A stretch of 64,000 nt of DNA, taken from contig NZ_PYGJ01000002.1 in the NCBI RefSeq assembly GCF_003014475.1, positions 372,001 to 436,000 of the forward strand, in the 5' to 3' direction. A program made the position numbers and the translations under genes. Below the pieces are notes generated by a model. That model was not told the DNA's origin and made no database searches. It was given only the letters and a program-made list of their open reading frames with translations. This stretch comes from Shimia abyssi (GTDB taxonomy: Bacteria; Pseudomonadota; Alphaproteobacteria; Rhodobacterales; Rhodobacteraceae). Below are positions 28,458 to 37,557 of the stretch, piece after piece; the first letter of the stretch is position 1, and every line of letters begins with the position of its first letter.

Positions 28458-29222
28458 ATGACATCCACCGGCACCGTTGCAGGCCCCAAATCAGAAAAAA
28501 AAATCGTGCTGATCCTCGGCAGCGGTCCGAACGCCCCCGAGACCCGCACATATGCGCGCGGCCACTTTACCAACATTGTCGCAATCAATAACGCATGGCG
28601 TATCCGCGAGGATTGGACCCATCTGATCCACCCCGAAGACTTTCCATCCGAGCGCCGCCCCCGGACATGGCAGGACGATCAAACACTGGTCGACTACACC
28701 GACTATATCCCGCAACAGAATCGCTATGGCGGTGTGATCTACGCAGGCGGAACCATGGCCTTTACTGCGGGTTACTGGGCGCTTGGCGCGCTCCAACCTG
28801 ACATCATGGCCTTCATGGGCTGTGACATGGTCTATCCCAGCCAAGGCAAAACGCATTTTTATGGCACCGGCGCTGCCGATCCCTTGCGCGATGATATCAC
28901 GCTGCAAAGCCTGGAAGCCAAATCAGCACGGCTGTGGTTTCACGCGGCGCAATCGGGCTGTGCCTGTGTGAACTTGTCAAACGCAGAAAGCCGCCTCGTC
29001 TTTCCCCGCTCAACCCCTGACACCTTGAGCCACGACGCCCGCGTAACCAAACCACGAGCCGGCATAATGACCCCACCACTCGCCAAAGAAGCAGCACTGA
29101 ATTACCGCGCGCCAACCGGGCGTTATTGGGAAATGCTGGATCAGTTTCACCCGTCTGAACTGGCCCACGTGGACAGGCTCTGGCGCGAGGCGTGGCAGGC
29201 AGCATCAATCGTTGTGGCGTAA
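28458..29222 (+). CDS. Conserved-looking protein of unknown function
   Basis: A 254-residue soluble protein, not recognised. The N-terminus [20 protein letters not shown] and [20 protein letters not shown] resemble Rossmann-like or glycosyltransferase-type proteins that act on surface polysaccharides (DUF115-like), and [28 protein letters not shown] are strong conserved-looking pieces. No signal or membrane helix. ATG at 28458 has AGAGG in front. The last 18 bases overlap the 3' end of convergent smpB. The relation to glycan biology is a guess. Confidence 0.7.
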   Translation: MTSTGTVAGPKSEKKIVLILGSGPNAPETRTYARGHFTNIVAINNAWRIREDWTHLIHPEDFPSERRPRTWQDDQTLVDYTDYIPQQNRYGGVIYAGGTMAFTAGYWALGALQPDIMAFMGCDMVYPSQGKTHFYGTGAADPLRDDITLQSLEAKSARLWFHAAQSGCACVNLSNAESRLVFPRSTPDTLSHDARVTKPRAGIMTPPLAKEAALNYRAPTGRYWEMLDQFHPSELAHVDRLWREAWQAASIVVA

Positions 29223-29687
29223 CAAGCGCTGTTTCTGACGACCCCAGTCGCGCTTGGCCTCGGTGGCACGTTTGTCGTGATTTTTCTTACCCTTGGCGAT
29301 ACCGATTTTCAGTTTCACCAGGCCTTTGTGGTTGAAATACATCACCAGTGGCACCAGCGTCATACCCTTGCGCTGAGTGGCATTCCAAAGGTTAGACAGC
29401 TCCTTGCGGCTTACCAGCATCTTACGCTTGCGCCGCTCCATATGCGGAAACATCGCCCGTTCGTATGGCGCGATGTAAGAGTTCACCAACCACAGCTCGC
29501 CCTCTTCGACCGCCGCATAGCTTTCGGTGATATTTCCCGACTTTTCGCGCAGCGATTTCACCTCGGACCCGCTCAGGATAATGCCGCATTCCAGATCATC
29601 TTCGATGGCATAATCATAGCGCGCGCGCCGGTTCTCGGCGATCACCTTATAGTTAGTCTCGGTACTGGGTTTTGGTTTCTTGGCCAT
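29205..29687 (-). CDS. smpB: SsrA-binding protein SmpB
   Basis: A 160-residue tmRNA partner in trans-translation, rescuing stalled ribosomes. Marks are [45 protein letters not shown] and the basic C-terminal tail [20 protein letters not shown]. The start ATG at 29687 begins MAKKPKP; the same frame stays open for another 1.6 kb upstream, but that part lies antisense to the THUMP methyltransferase gene and is not coding. The tmRNA gene itself is not in the window. Confidence 0.96.
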   Translation of the reverse strand: MAKKPKPSTETNYKVIAENRRARYDYAIEDDLECGIILSGSEVKSLREKSGNITESYAAVEEGELWLVNSYIAPYERAMFPHMERRKRKMLVSRKELSNLWNATQRKGMTLVPLVMYFNHKGLVKLKIGIAKGKKNHDKRATEAKRDWGRQKQRLLRHND

Positions 29688-29744
29688 AGTTTGGTTGGGA
29701 TAGCGCGCAGCCGCGCCGGTGTCCATGGGGGAAAGGGCACAGAC

Positions 29745-29803
29745 GGGGGCGCTGCCCCCTTCACAGCACGCTGTGATTCCCCCGAAGTATTTTTGGCAAG
29801 ATG
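29745..29803 (-). repeat. Dispersed intergenic hairpin repeat, copy B
   Basis: On the minus strand: CATCTTGCCAAAAATACTTC, then GGGGG, a hairpin TCACAGC/GCTGTGA, and the palindrome GGGGGCAGCGCCCCC. This is the best complete copy. It lies between the divergent smpB and THUMP methyltransferase genes, so it overlaps their promoter region. Confidence 0.75.
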
Positions 29804-29852
29804 AAGAGCATGGCATCTCGCACATGGCGGAGTTTGGCGCTATGGAGGCGAC

Positions 29853-30959
29853 ATGAAAAAGTTCGAGATATTCCTGATCACCTCTCCCGGCCTTGAAAAA
29901 GCGTTGGTCGAAGAGGTTCGTGAGGCCGGGTTTGCCAAACCCAAGATGATGCCCGGTGGGGTGCGGTTTCGCGGTAACTGGCATGATGTCTGGCGCGCCA
30001 ATCTGGAGCTGCGCGGCGCGGTTAAGGTGCTGGCGCGGATCGGATCTTTTTCGGCGATGAGCCTTGGGGCGTTGGAAAAACGTGCGCGCGATTTCGACTG
30101 GGGCCAGTTCCTGCGCCGCGATATCCCTGTCAAGGTCGAGGTTACGACCCAGAAATCGAAAATCTATCATCAAGGTGCTGCGGCCGAGCGTATTGAAAAG
30201 ATACTGCGCGAGGATGTCGGCATGGCCATAGATCCGGACGCCGCCGTGGTTCTCAAGGCGCGGATCGACGACAATCTGGTGACGCTGAGCATCGATACAT
30301 CCGGTGAAAGCCTTCACAAACGCGGCCACAAGGCGGCGGTGGCCAAGGCGCCAATGCGCGAAACCATGGCGGCGTTGTTTCTGCGTCAGATGGGGTTTGA
30401 CGGATCGCAAACTGTGTTTGATCCAATGTGCGGCTCGGGCACGTTTGTGATTGAGGCTGCCGAGATTGCCGCTGGCCTGCGTCCGGGCCGGTCGCGCACT
30501 TTTGCCTTTGAACATCTTGCCACGTTTGACGCCGACGTATGGGCCACGATGCGCCAAGTGTCGGCGTTGACCGCACCGGCATGCCAGTTTTTTGGTGCGG
30601 ACCGTGACGCGGGTGCCGTAACGTCGTCGCGCGCCAATGCGACGCGCGCCGGGGTTGCTGATTTTACCGATTTCTCTCAGGGCAAAGCCGAAGAGATTGC
30701 GCCACCAACGGCTGCTCCGGGCATTGTCATTGTGAACCCGCCTTATGGCAGCCGGATCAGCAACAAGGGGCATCTTTATGGCTTGCATTCCGGGTTGGGC
30801 ATGGCGCTCAAGGCGCGATTTAGCGGCTGGCGTGTGGGCATCGTGACAACCGAGGCTGGGCTGGCGCGCGCCACCGGTTTGCCACTGCTGGAACCGGGGC
30901 CGTCCGTTTCGCATGGCGGGTTGCGTGTGCGTCTTTTCCAGACCGATCCGCTGCCTTAG
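29853..30959 (+). CDS. THUMP-domain class I RNA methyltransferase (RlmL N-half/Trm14-like)
   Basis: A 368-residue SAM-dependent RNA methyltransferase of COG0116. A THUMP-containing N-terminal part ([20 protein letters not shown], then to about residue 160) recognises RNA. The catalytic half has [19 protein letters not shown] near residue 189 and the N2-methyl motif NPPYGSRI near 294. It matches the RlmL N-terminal part but lacks the C-terminal RlmK half. The likely target is a guanosine N2 in 23S rRNA, which is inferred from family membership. Divergent from smpB. Confidence 0.9.
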   Translation: MKKFEIFLITSPGLEKALVEEVREAGFAKPKMMPGGVRFRGNWHDVWRANLELRGAVKVLARIGSFSAMSLGALEKRARDFDWGQFLRRDIPVKVEVTTQKSKIYHQGAAAERIEKILREDVGMAIDPDAAVVLKARIDDNLVTLSIDTSGESLHKRGHKAAVAKAPMRETMAALFLRQMGFDGSQTVFDPMCGSGTFVIEAAEIAAGLRPGRSRTFAFEHLATFDADVWATMRQVSALTAPACQFFGADRDAGAVTSSRANATRAGVADFTDFSQGKAEEIAPPTAAPGIVIVNPPYGSRISNKGHLYGLHSGLGMALKARFSGWRVGIVTTEAGLARATGLPLLEPGPSVSHGGLRVRLFQTDPLP

Positions 30960-31036
30960 GTCCGCCGTTGGGACCAAAACGTCAACACCGGTGACGCCAA
31001 ACCATTCTGACGCAATACCGACGTTATACCGACGTA

Positions 31037-33976
31037 TTACCGACCCGTCATTTTTGGCGTTTCCGGCGCTGTTAACCCCTCTTCCGGGGTCAGCAAATGG
31101 CGCAACAATGCCACCGGATGCTGGCGCAGCGTCAGCCGCATGGACACGTAATCCTCTACGACCTGCTCGCCTGCTGTCATCTCTGGCAACAGCGCAGCAG
31201 GCTCCATGATCCCCTCGCCATCCATGTCCCCGGCAAACAACGGCAATGGCTTTTCCGCCGTGATCGCCTTGGCCTCCCACAGTGCTTCACGTCGCTTGAG
31301 GCCCAATGAGGCAAAGGCATCTGCCTCAGCCAGCCGGGTCAGCACATGCGGCGGGACACCCGCACGGCGCCACACATCTTCGACCGTCAGATAGCCATTG
31401 CCGCGTGCCGCCGTGATCCAGGCTGCGTCCTCCTCTCGCAACCGCTGGACCTGACGAAACCCAAGGCGCAGCGCCAGCCCACCGCGTCCATCCGGCTCCA
31501 TCACATTGTCCCAGAAACTCTCGTTAATATCGACCGGGCGCACCTCGACCCCATGTTCGCGCGCATCCCTAACCAATTGAGCAGGCGCATAAAATCCCAT
31601 TGGCTGGCTGTTAAGAAGGGCGCAGGTGAAAATGCCGGGGTGATGGCACTTGATCCATGCGCTGGCATACACCAACAGTGCAAAGGACGCGGCATGGCTC
31701 TCGGGAAACCCATAAGATCCGAACCCCTCGATCTGGGAAAAACAGCGCGCGGCAAAATCTTCTTCATACCCATTCGCTTTCATGCCCCGCATGAAACGCC
31801 CCTGAAATTCGCTGACATTGCCATGTTTCTTGAACGTCGCCAGCGACCGACGCAGCCTATCGGCCTCCTCTGGCGTGAACCCCGCGCCGATAATGGCAAT
31901 CTGCATCGCCTGCTCCTGAAACAGCGGCACGCCCAACGTCTTGCCCAGCACCTCGCCCAGCGCGTCCGATGGGAAACTCACCTGCTCCTCGCCATTGCGA
32001 CGGCGAATATATGGGTGCACCATATCGCCCTGAATAGGACCAGGGCGAATGATGGCCACCTCGATCACCAGATCATAGAAATTGCGTGGCCGCATCCGAG
32101 GCAGAAAGTTCATCTGCGCCCGGCTCTCGACCTGGAAAACACCAATACTGTCGGCCTCGCACAGCATATCGTAAACCCTTGAATCTTCTGGCGGAACCGA
32201 CGACAGGCTCAGAGGGTGATTGTGGTGCCGGTCAATCAGATCAAACGCTTTGCGGATACAGGTCAGCATACCCAAGGACAGCACATCGACCTTCAGTATC
32301 CCAAGACTGTCAATATCATCCTTGTCCCAACAGATGACCGTGCGATCCTCCATGCTCGCATTCTCGATCGGAACCAGTTCATCCAACCGCCCCTCTGTGA
32401 TGATGAATCCACCCACGTGCTGGCTCAGATGGCGCGGAAAGCCAATAATTTCATAGACCAGCGCCATAGTCTGTTTCAGGCGGCGATCCGCGGGATCAAG
32501 CCCGATCTCACGCATCCGCGCTTCCTCTAGCCCTTGTGCCGAAAAGAACCCCCAAAGCTGTGAGCTGAGCGCCGAGATCGTGTCCTCGGTAAGTCCCATG
32601 GCACGGCCCACCTCACGAATGGCGCGCTTGCCCCGGTAATGCACCACCGTCGCGCACAACCCCGCGCGATGGCGGCCATAACGCTCATAAATATGCTGGA
32701 TCACCTCCTCGCGCCGCTCGTGTTCAAAGTCGACATCAATGTCGGGCGGCTCGTCACGCGCCTCGCTGACAAACCGCTCAAACACCATTGTGCCCACCTC
32801 GGGGGACACAGACGTCACGCCTAGGCAGAAGCAAACCACTGAATTTGCAGCACTTCCCCGCCCTTGGCACAGGATATTTCGCGACCGGGCAAAATCGACC
32901 ACGTCGCGCACGGTCAAGAAATAAGGCTCGTAATTCAGCTTACCGATAAGAGAGAGTTCATGCTCCAGCATGGTGCGCACCTTCTCTGGTGCGCCCTGCG
33001 GATACCGCCAGCGCAGCCCCTCATACGCCAACCGTCGCAACCGCTGTGTCGCGGTCTCCCCCTGCGCCACTTCGCTTGGATATTCATAGCGCAGCTCATC
33101 TAGTGAAAAGGTACATGTCTGGGCCAGCCGGTCGGTACGGACCAGGGCTTCTTCATAGCCTTCATAGAGCCGCGCCATTTCCTGTGCACTGCGCAGGCGC
33201 TGCTCGCCATTGGCCTGCGCACCTCGGCCCAACGCATCCACCCGGCACCCCAAACGCACCGCGCTCAGCACATCGGCCAATCGCCGCCGCCCTCCGTGAT
33301 GCATCACCGGCATGGTCGTGGCCACCATGGGCAGCCCCAACCGCTCCGCCACCTGCGCGACCGCCGCAAATCGCGCGCCATCATGCCCGTCATATCCCGG
33401 CGTCAGCGCCAGTTGCATCCGCCCGGCAAAGCGGCGCGTCAACCCGGTCATATGCGGCCCCCACACATCCGCACCGCCGGAACCCCTAGCCCTCTGTGGC
33501 ATCGGGTGCAGAATCAATTGCAGCCCCTCGCCCCACTCAAACAAGTCGTCCAAGACCAACCGACAGCTGCCCTTTTCCGCCCTCAACCGCCCCTTGGATA
33601 AAACCCGACACAATGATGCCCACCCCTGCCGGCTTTCGGGTATCACCGTCACATCCGGCACATCCTCAAACACCAGCCGCGCCGCCGGAATAAGCCTCGG
33701 CACCGCGTAAATCGGCGCACTCTCCGGCGCGGCAACCCCCTCAGGTCGCGGTGGCCCAATCAGCCCCACCCCCTCGTCAAATCGCCGCCGATCACGTACC
33801 TTGCGCGCAATCTCTCGCCCTTCGGTATGGGCTCTCACAATCCCCGCCACACTGTTAACATCGGCAATCGCAATTGCGCCCAACCCCACCATGGCCGCGC
33901 GGCGCATGTATTCCTCCGGGTGCGACGCCCCGGTCAGAAAGGTGAAGTTCGATGTTATGCAAAATTCGGCAACCAT
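31037..33976 (-). CDS. dnaE2: Error-prone DNA polymerase DnaE2, short C-terminus
   Basis: A DNA polymerase III alpha-like enzyme for damage-tolerant mutagenic synthesis, here 979 residues. A PHP domain starts at [16 protein letters not shown]; the polymerase part has [19 protein letters not shown] and the catalytic Asp motif [13 protein letters not shown] near residue 413; helix-hairpin-helix pieces lie around 830-880. It ends soon after [13 protein letters not shown], where longer DnaE2 proteins continue with about 100 residues of OB-fold. No imuA or imuB lies beside it. A LexA-like box is 17 bases upstream. Confidence 0.92.
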   Translation of the reverse strand: MVAEFCITSNFTFLTGASHPEEYMRRAAMVGLGAIAIADVNSVAGIVRAHTEGREIARKVRDRRRFDEGVGLIGPPRPEGVAAPESAPIYAVPRLIPAARLVFEDVPDVTVIPESRQGWASLCRVLSKGRLRAEKGSCRLVLDDLFEWGEGLQLILHPMPQRARGSGGADVWGPHMTGLTRRFAGRMQLALTPGYDGHDGARFAAVAQVAERLGLPMVATTMPVMHHGGRRRLADVLSAVRLGCRVDALGRGAQANGEQRLRSAQEMARLYEGYEEALVRTDRLAQTCTFSLDELRYEYPSEVAQGETATQRLRRLAYEGLRWRYPQGAPEKVRTMLEHELSLIGKLNYEPYFLTVRDVVDFARSRNILCQGRGSAANSVVCFCLGVTSVSPEVGTMVFERFVSEARDEPPDIDVDFEHERREEVIQHIYERYGRHRAGLCATVVHYRGKRAIREVGRAMGLTEDTISALSSQLWGFFSAQGLEEARMREIGLDPADRRLKQTMALVYEIIGFPRHLSQHVGGFIITEGRLDELVPIENASMEDRTVICWDKDDIDSLGILKVDVLSLGMLTCIRKAFDLIDRHHNHPLSLSSVPPEDSRVYDMLCEADSIGVFQVESRAQMNFLPRMRPRNFYDLVIEVAIIRPGPIQGDMVHPYIRRRNGEEQVSFPSDALGEVLGKTLGVPLFQEQAMQIAIIGAGFTPEEADRLRRSLATFKKHGNVSEFQGRFMRGMKANGYEEDFAARCFSQIEGFGSYGFPESHAASFALLVYASAWIKCHHPGIFTCALLNSQPMGFYAPAQLVRDAREHGVEVRPVDINESFWDNVMEPDGRGGLALRLGFRQVQRLREEDAAWITAARGNGYLTVEDVWRRAGVPPHVLTRLAEADAFASLGLKRREALWEAKAITAEKPLPLFAGDMDGEGIMEPAALLPEMTAGEQVVEDYVSMRLTLRQHPVALLRHLLTPEEGLTAPETPKMTGR

Positions 33977-33992
33977 GGCAGCTCTGAACTAT

Positions 33993-34007
33993 ATTCACCT
34001 TTTGTTC
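33993..34007 (-). promoter_or_regulatory. LexA-like SOS box of dnaE2
   Basis: On the minus strand GAAC-AAAAGGT-GAAT. The alphaproteobacterial LexA site is a direct repeat GAAC-N7-GAAC (or GTTC-N7-GTTC), so it fits in seven of eight fixed bases with the right spacing. It ends 17 bases before the dnaE2 start. dnaE2 is a known SOS gene in related bacteria. Confidence 0.55.
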
Positions 34008-34066
34008 TCATTGCGAGTCCTGAATCCCGCCACATACTCCCGCTAAATGGCACAACACCCATCTTT

Positions 34067-34123
34067 CATCTTGCCAAAAATACTTTGGGGGAGGTGCGCC
34101 CAGCGCACCAGGGGCAAAGCCCT
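34067..34123 (+). repeat. Dispersed intergenic hairpin repeat, copy C
   Basis: CATCTTGCCAAAAATACTTT then GGGGG, a hairpin GGTGCGC/GCGCACC and a final AGGGGCAAAGCCCT. It lies between dnaE2 and rluA and its end touches the rluA stop codon. The first hairpin has a different sequence from copies A and B but keeps the pairing, so the shape is conserved. Confidence 0.7.
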
Positions 34124-34775
34124 AAAACGCTGCCTTCGCGCGAAAACTCATGCCCTTGCCACTTTCCGGATGATTGATCCTCAGCTCCTCGGAATGCAAC
34201 ATCATCCGTGGCCAATCCAGCGCGGCCCCCGTCGCATAAAGCGGGTCGCCCAGAATCGCATGCCCCAAAGCAAACATATGCACCCTGAGCTGATGGCTCC
34301 GCCCCGTCTTCGGGCTCAGCCGCACCCGGCTCTCTCCATCACCCGTGCGCAGCACCCGCCAATCCGTCACAGCAGGCTTGCCATTCTCGCGATCCACCAT
34401 CTGGCGAGGACGATTAGGCCAGTCGACAATCAACGGCAAATCAACCGTTCCCACCTTGGGATCCAAATGGCCCTCCACCCGTGCCACATAAGTTTTCTTG
34501 GTTTTGCGCTTCTCAAACTGCATGGACAACGACCGCTGCGCATGAGCGGTCAAACCAAACACAATCACACCAGAGGTATCCCGATCCAATCGGTGCACCA
34601 ACAACGCGGTCGGAAACGCCGCCTGCACCCGGCTAAGCAGACAGTCCGCCAAATGCTCACCGCGCCCCGGCACTGACAAGAGTCCGGCCGGCTTATCCAC
34701 GACAACGATATCGCTGTCCTCATGCAGAACAACCAACGGGTCCATAGGCGGGATATACTCAGACGAAACAGGCAT
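34122..34775 (-). CDS. RluA family pseudouridine synthase
   Basis: A 217-residue RluA-type synthase that isomerises uridine to pseudouridine in 23S rRNA or tRNA. The catalytic Asp is in VHRLDRDTSGVIVFG; DIVVVDKPAGLLSVPG is the family start and GRSHQLRVHMFALGH the RNA-binding Arg/His motif. The size fits RluA itself (dual 23S U746 / tRNA U32). No S4 domain is present. The specific target cannot be fixed by eye. Confidence 0.92.
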   Translation of the reverse strand: MPVSSEYIPPMDPLVVLHEDSDIVVVDKPAGLLSVPGRGEHLADCLLSRVQAAFPTALLVHRLDRDTSGVIVFGLTAHAQRSLSMQFEKRKTKKTYVARVEGHLDPKVGTVDLPLIVDWPNRPRQMVDRENGKPAVTDWRVLRTGDGESRVRLSPKTGRSHQLRVHMFALGHAILGDPLYATGAALDWPRMMLHSEELRINHPESGKGMSFRAKAAF

Positions 34776-34876
34776 GGCGCTCCAATAGGCGCTTTGGCCC
34801 AGCCGAGCAACCCAACGTCACACTTTGCACAGCCGACGCCTTGCGCCACCTTGAGCAAAACACGACAGGAGACACT

Positions 34877-35287
34877 ATGCACCCAACCATCGCTCGCATG
34901 ATCGATGTCGTCGCCAAAGGAAACGAAACCGACATCGCGCCACTTCTGGCACAAGACGTGGCGTTTCTGCCCCCGACTTACTGGGCCACCTGGACTGGCC
35001 GCGAACCCGTCACCGCCCTCTTGGGTCACGTTGGGCAGATCTTCACCGACTTCCAATACCGCCGTATCTTGGGTAAAGACATCAACTGGTCGCTTGAGTT
35101 TCAATGCAAAGTTGGTGAGCTGGACGCGGTCGGCGTAGACTTGATTACCTTGAACGACACTGGTGAAATCGCGCATTTCGAAGTGGCCATGCGTCCGCAT
35201 AAGTCCGTTGCCGCCCTACGAGATGCAATGAACAAACGTGTCATGACAGACCCACGTTTTCTCAAATACAAGGGCGCGCTCGGATAA
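34877..35287 (+). CDS. Nuclear transport factor 2 (SnoaL-like) family protein
   Basis: A 136-residue cone-fold protein. The pattern IARMIDVVAKGNETDIAPLL, ALLGHVGQIFTDFQYRRILG and EIAHFEVAMRPHKSVAALRD is typical of SnoaL-like/NTF2-like proteins of Rhodobacterales. These include small hydrolases and ligand-binding proteins with no common reaction. The ATG at 34877 is preceded by AGGAGA. The SGNH hydrolase gene starts 4 bases downstream and is likely in the same operon. Confidence 0.8.
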   Translation: MHPTIARMIDVVAKGNETDIAPLLAQDVAFLPPTYWATWTGREPVTALLGHVGQIFTDFQYRRILGKDINWSLEFQCKVGELDAVGVDLITLNDTGEIAHFEVAMRPHKSVAALRDAMNKRVMTDPRFLKYKGALG

Positions 35288-35291
35288 GCTC

Positions 35292-35996
35292 ATGCTGGAC
35301 ATCTTTGCCCGCCTACCACTCGCCCCCCTACTGCTCGCCCAAGGGTTGCGCGTACGCCGCAACGCCCAGCTCCTTCCCGAACCACCGGGCGCGCGCATGG
35401 GCCGCTCTGGCACGGGCCCGGTCTTGCGCCTCTTGATCATCGGCGACAGCTCCGCTGCGGGTGTCGGTGCTGCTACACAAGAGACGGCCCTCTGCGGTCA
35501 ACTCGTGACTAACCTCGCACGCGATTTTCAGGTAACATGGCGGCTTGAGGCCGGAACCGGCGCAACCACCTTCGATACCCTGATTTCTCTAAAAAAACTC
35601 ACGCCCGAACCTTTCGAGGTCGTCGTTTCCGCACTTGGCGTGAATGACACGACCCGCTTGCGATCAGAAAAACGCTGGCGGCGTGAACAAACAGAGCTGC
35701 TGGTTCTGGTCATGAAAACCTTTGAAGCCCGCCACGGGATCACGTCAGGTCTGCCACCAATCGGCCAATACCCCATGCTGCCACACCCACTGCGCTGGAT
35801 GCTTGGCCGCCACGCAAAACGACTTGACGATGCGCTCGCAGACCTCGCGTCACACAATGTCGCGCTCACACATCTCGCTCTGAAGCTCCCCTTTGAAGAG
35901 CGCTATCTCGCGATTGACGGTTACCACCCCAGCGAAACCGCCTACGCGCTCTGGGCCAATCTGCTTGGCACGCAGATTAGAGAGCTGCTCGCCTAG
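35292..35996 (+). CDS. SGNH/GDSL-type hydrolase
   Basis: A 234-residue serine hydrolase. Block I is RLLIIGDSSAAGVGAATQ with the nucleophilic Ser; block III has ALGVNDTTRL (Asn); block V is IDGYHPSETAYALWANLL with Asp and His. No signal peptide is evident, but a hydrophobic N-terminus (ARLPLAPLLLAQGL) may anchor it. Activity is probably esterase or lipase. It overlaps the 3' end of the convergent rarD gene by 4 bases. Confidence 0.88.
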   Translation: MLDIFARLPLAPLLLAQGLRVRRNAQLLPEPPGARMGRSGTGPVLRLLIIGDSSAAGVGAATQETALCGQLVTNLARDFQVTWRLEAGTGATTFDTLISLKKLTPEPFEVVVSALGVNDTTRLRSEKRWRREQTELLVLVMKTFEARHGITSGLPPIGQYPMLPHPLRWMLGRHAKRLDDALADLASHNVALTHLALKLPFEERYLAIDGYHPSETAYALWANLLGTQIRELLA

Positions 35997-36898
35997 GCGC
36001 GGCCCCGCATTTGCCGGATCATTGGCACCGAATAAATCACCAGCGCGGCCCAGATCATGGGAAAGGCAATCATCCGCCCGCGGTCAATTTCTTCGCCAAA
36101 CAGAAAGATTGCGATCAGAAAGATCATTGTCGGTGCGATATACTGCATGATCCCCATGGTCGACAGCCGTACCAGCTTGGCCCCATTGGCATAGATCATC
36201 AAAGGCACTGCCGTGACCACACCGCCCCCCATCAGCAACCACATATTGATGCTGCCGATCTCAAAATGGCTCTCTCCGGTCGCGACAAGCCACATGACAT
36301 AGCCCGTTGCTGGCACCAACAGGATCAAAACTTCGAGCAGAAACCCCTGATTGGGTCCGATTGGCAGGGATTTTTTGAACATCGCGTAAAACCCCCAACT
36401 AAAGGTCAGCGCCAGCGCCGCCCAAGGCAGCGCACCCGCCTCTAGTATCAGCACCAGAACCCCGGCGGCCGCGAGGCCAATTGCCAGCATCTGCGTGCGG
36501 TTCAACCGTTCACCCAAAAATGCGGCCGCAAGCGCGATGCTAAACAACGGGTTGATGTAATACCCAAGAGCTGCATCCAGCGCATTGCCAGACGCAATCG
36601 CCCAAACATAAATACCCCAGTTAACCGACACCAACGCCGCCGTCAGGCTCGCCATTGCGATCATGCGCGGGTTGCGCAACGCGTCTCGCAAATCCGACGT
36701 GCGCCGCAAGAGGATCAGCACCAATCCCGCCAGCGGCACCGACCAGATGACCCGATGCGCCACCACTTCAGCCGCAGGGATATGCGCCATCAATTTCAGG
36801 TAAAGCGGAAGAAAGCCCCAAAAAACATAGGCCCCAAGCGCAAGAGCAAGGCCCTTGGGTGTATCTTGGTCAGTGTTGCGAACAGCGGGCTGTACCAT
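35993..36898 (-). CDS. rarD: RarD family EamA transporter
   Basis: A 301-residue inner-membrane protein of the drug/metabolite transporter superfamily with about 10 helices. Marks are KGLALALGAYVFWGFLPLYL at the N-terminus, AAEVVAHRVIWSVPLAGLVL, VNWGIYVWAI, LGYYINPLFSIALAAAFLGE and PTMIFLIAIFLFGEEID. RarD proteins were first named for chloramphenicol sensitivity; substrates are unknown. No partner genes nearby. Confidence 0.9.
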   Translation of the reverse strand: MVQPAVRNTDQDTPKGLALALGAYVFWGFLPLYLKLMAHIPAAEVVAHRVIWSVPLAGLVLILLRRTSDLRDALRNPRMIAMASLTAALVSVNWGIYVWAIASGNALDAALGYYINPLFSIALAAAFLGERLNRTQMLAIGLAAAGVLVLILEAGALPWAALALTFSWGFYAMFKKSLPIGPNQGFLLEVLILLVPATGYVMWLVATGESHFEIGSINMWLLMGGGVVTAVPLMIYANGAKLVRLSTMGIMQYIAPTMIFLIAIFLFGEEIDRGRMIAFPMIWAALVIYSVPMIRQMRGRA

Positions 36899-36977
36899 TC
36901 CGGATCTCCAATGACATTCGCTCCCGTTATGGCAGTGCTAAACCGAAATGGAACATCTCATTTTGTGCGCCTGCCCA

Positions 36978-37487
36978 TCACATACGCTGATATCGTAAGT
37001 CGGACAAATTCGTCCGACCTACCCGCCGCGTCCGATGAGCCGAGGAATAGACCCAATCCTCTGCCCGCCGCACCAGCCCTGCCTGTACCGGGCTTTGATG
37101 CACAATCCACAAATGTGCCTGAAAATCGCTCGCACCTCGTATCCGATGCTCCCAAAATCGATTTTGCCACACGCCTTTTTCTCGCGGACGCCGCGCCACA
37201 CGCGCAAACACAGGCCGATCCGGCAACCGCCGCGAAAACCGCCCCTTGATCGCCTTCCATCGATTTGAAAAATCCATATCCCCCGGTGGCAATGTCCAGA
37301 TACAATGCATCCGGCTTGGCAAAACTACCCAAGCCGGCGCCGCAAAAGGTTGATTTATCATCGTACCCGCCACGCATTCGCGTAACAGATCCACATTCCG
37401 GGTCAATAAATCGCTTGTCTGATCCCGCAAGCACACGGTGAAATACCACGTCCCACCAGCGGTTCGATCGCGTCTATAATTTGGCAT
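36978..37487 (-). CDS. REP-associated tyrosine transposase (RAYT), catalytically degenerate
   Basis: A 169-residue protein of the RAYT/Y1_Tnp family (MPNYRRDRTAGGTWYFTVCL, IWTLPPGDMDFSNRWKAIKG, KGVWQNRFWEHRIR). Active members carry a DHxH motif before the CIW and a catalytic Tyr in DYIHxNPVKHGL. Here the first reads SRMHCIW and the second LWIVHQSPVQAGL, so the first His and the Tyr are both changed. The C-terminus runs into a REP hairpin. It looks inactive, or repurposed as a DNA-binding protein. The frame is otherwise open, with an ATG start. Confidence 0.8.
   Translation of the reverse strand: MPNYRRDRTAGGTWYFTVCLRDQTSDLLTRNVDLLRECVAGTMINQPFAAPAWVVLPSRMHCIWTLPPGDMDFSNRWKAIKGRFSRRLPDRPVFARVARRPREKGVWQNRFWEHRIRGASDFQAHLWIVHQSPVQAGLVRRAEDWVYSSAHRTRRVGRTNLSDLRYQRM
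36995..37022 (-). repeat. REP hairpin at the 3' end of the RAYT gene
   Basis: On the minus strand GTAGGTCGGAC-GAATTT-GTCCGACTTAC: an 11-bp imperfect stem (7-bp perfect core GTCGGAC/GTCCGAC) with a 6-base A/T loop. It lies inside the last codons of the RAYT frame. Confidence 0.85.
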
Positions 37488-37526
37488 GCCCCATAATGGG
37501 CACAGCTTGATTAACGTGACCTAAAC

Positions 37527-37553
37527 GTAGGTCGGACATATTTGTCCGACCCC
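37527..37553 (+). repeat. REP hairpin 5' of the RAYT gene, inverted copy
   Basis: GTAGGTCGGAC-ATATTT-GTCCGACCCCG on the plus strand, that is, opposite in direction to the copy at 36995. The RAYT gene is thus bracketed by two inverted REP units, as known for RAYT-REP systems. It lies 40 bases before the RAYT ATG and beside the end of the first FAD-GcvT gene. Confidence 0.85.
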
Positions 37554-37557
37554 GCCG

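Noticed and set aside
29688-31280. Very long open frame upstream of and continuous with smpB on the minus strand (about 530 extra codons)
   Set aside because: It is antisense to the THUMP methyltransferase gene, whose motifs are certain, has Arg/His-rich low-quality text, and smpB has its own normal start at 29687.
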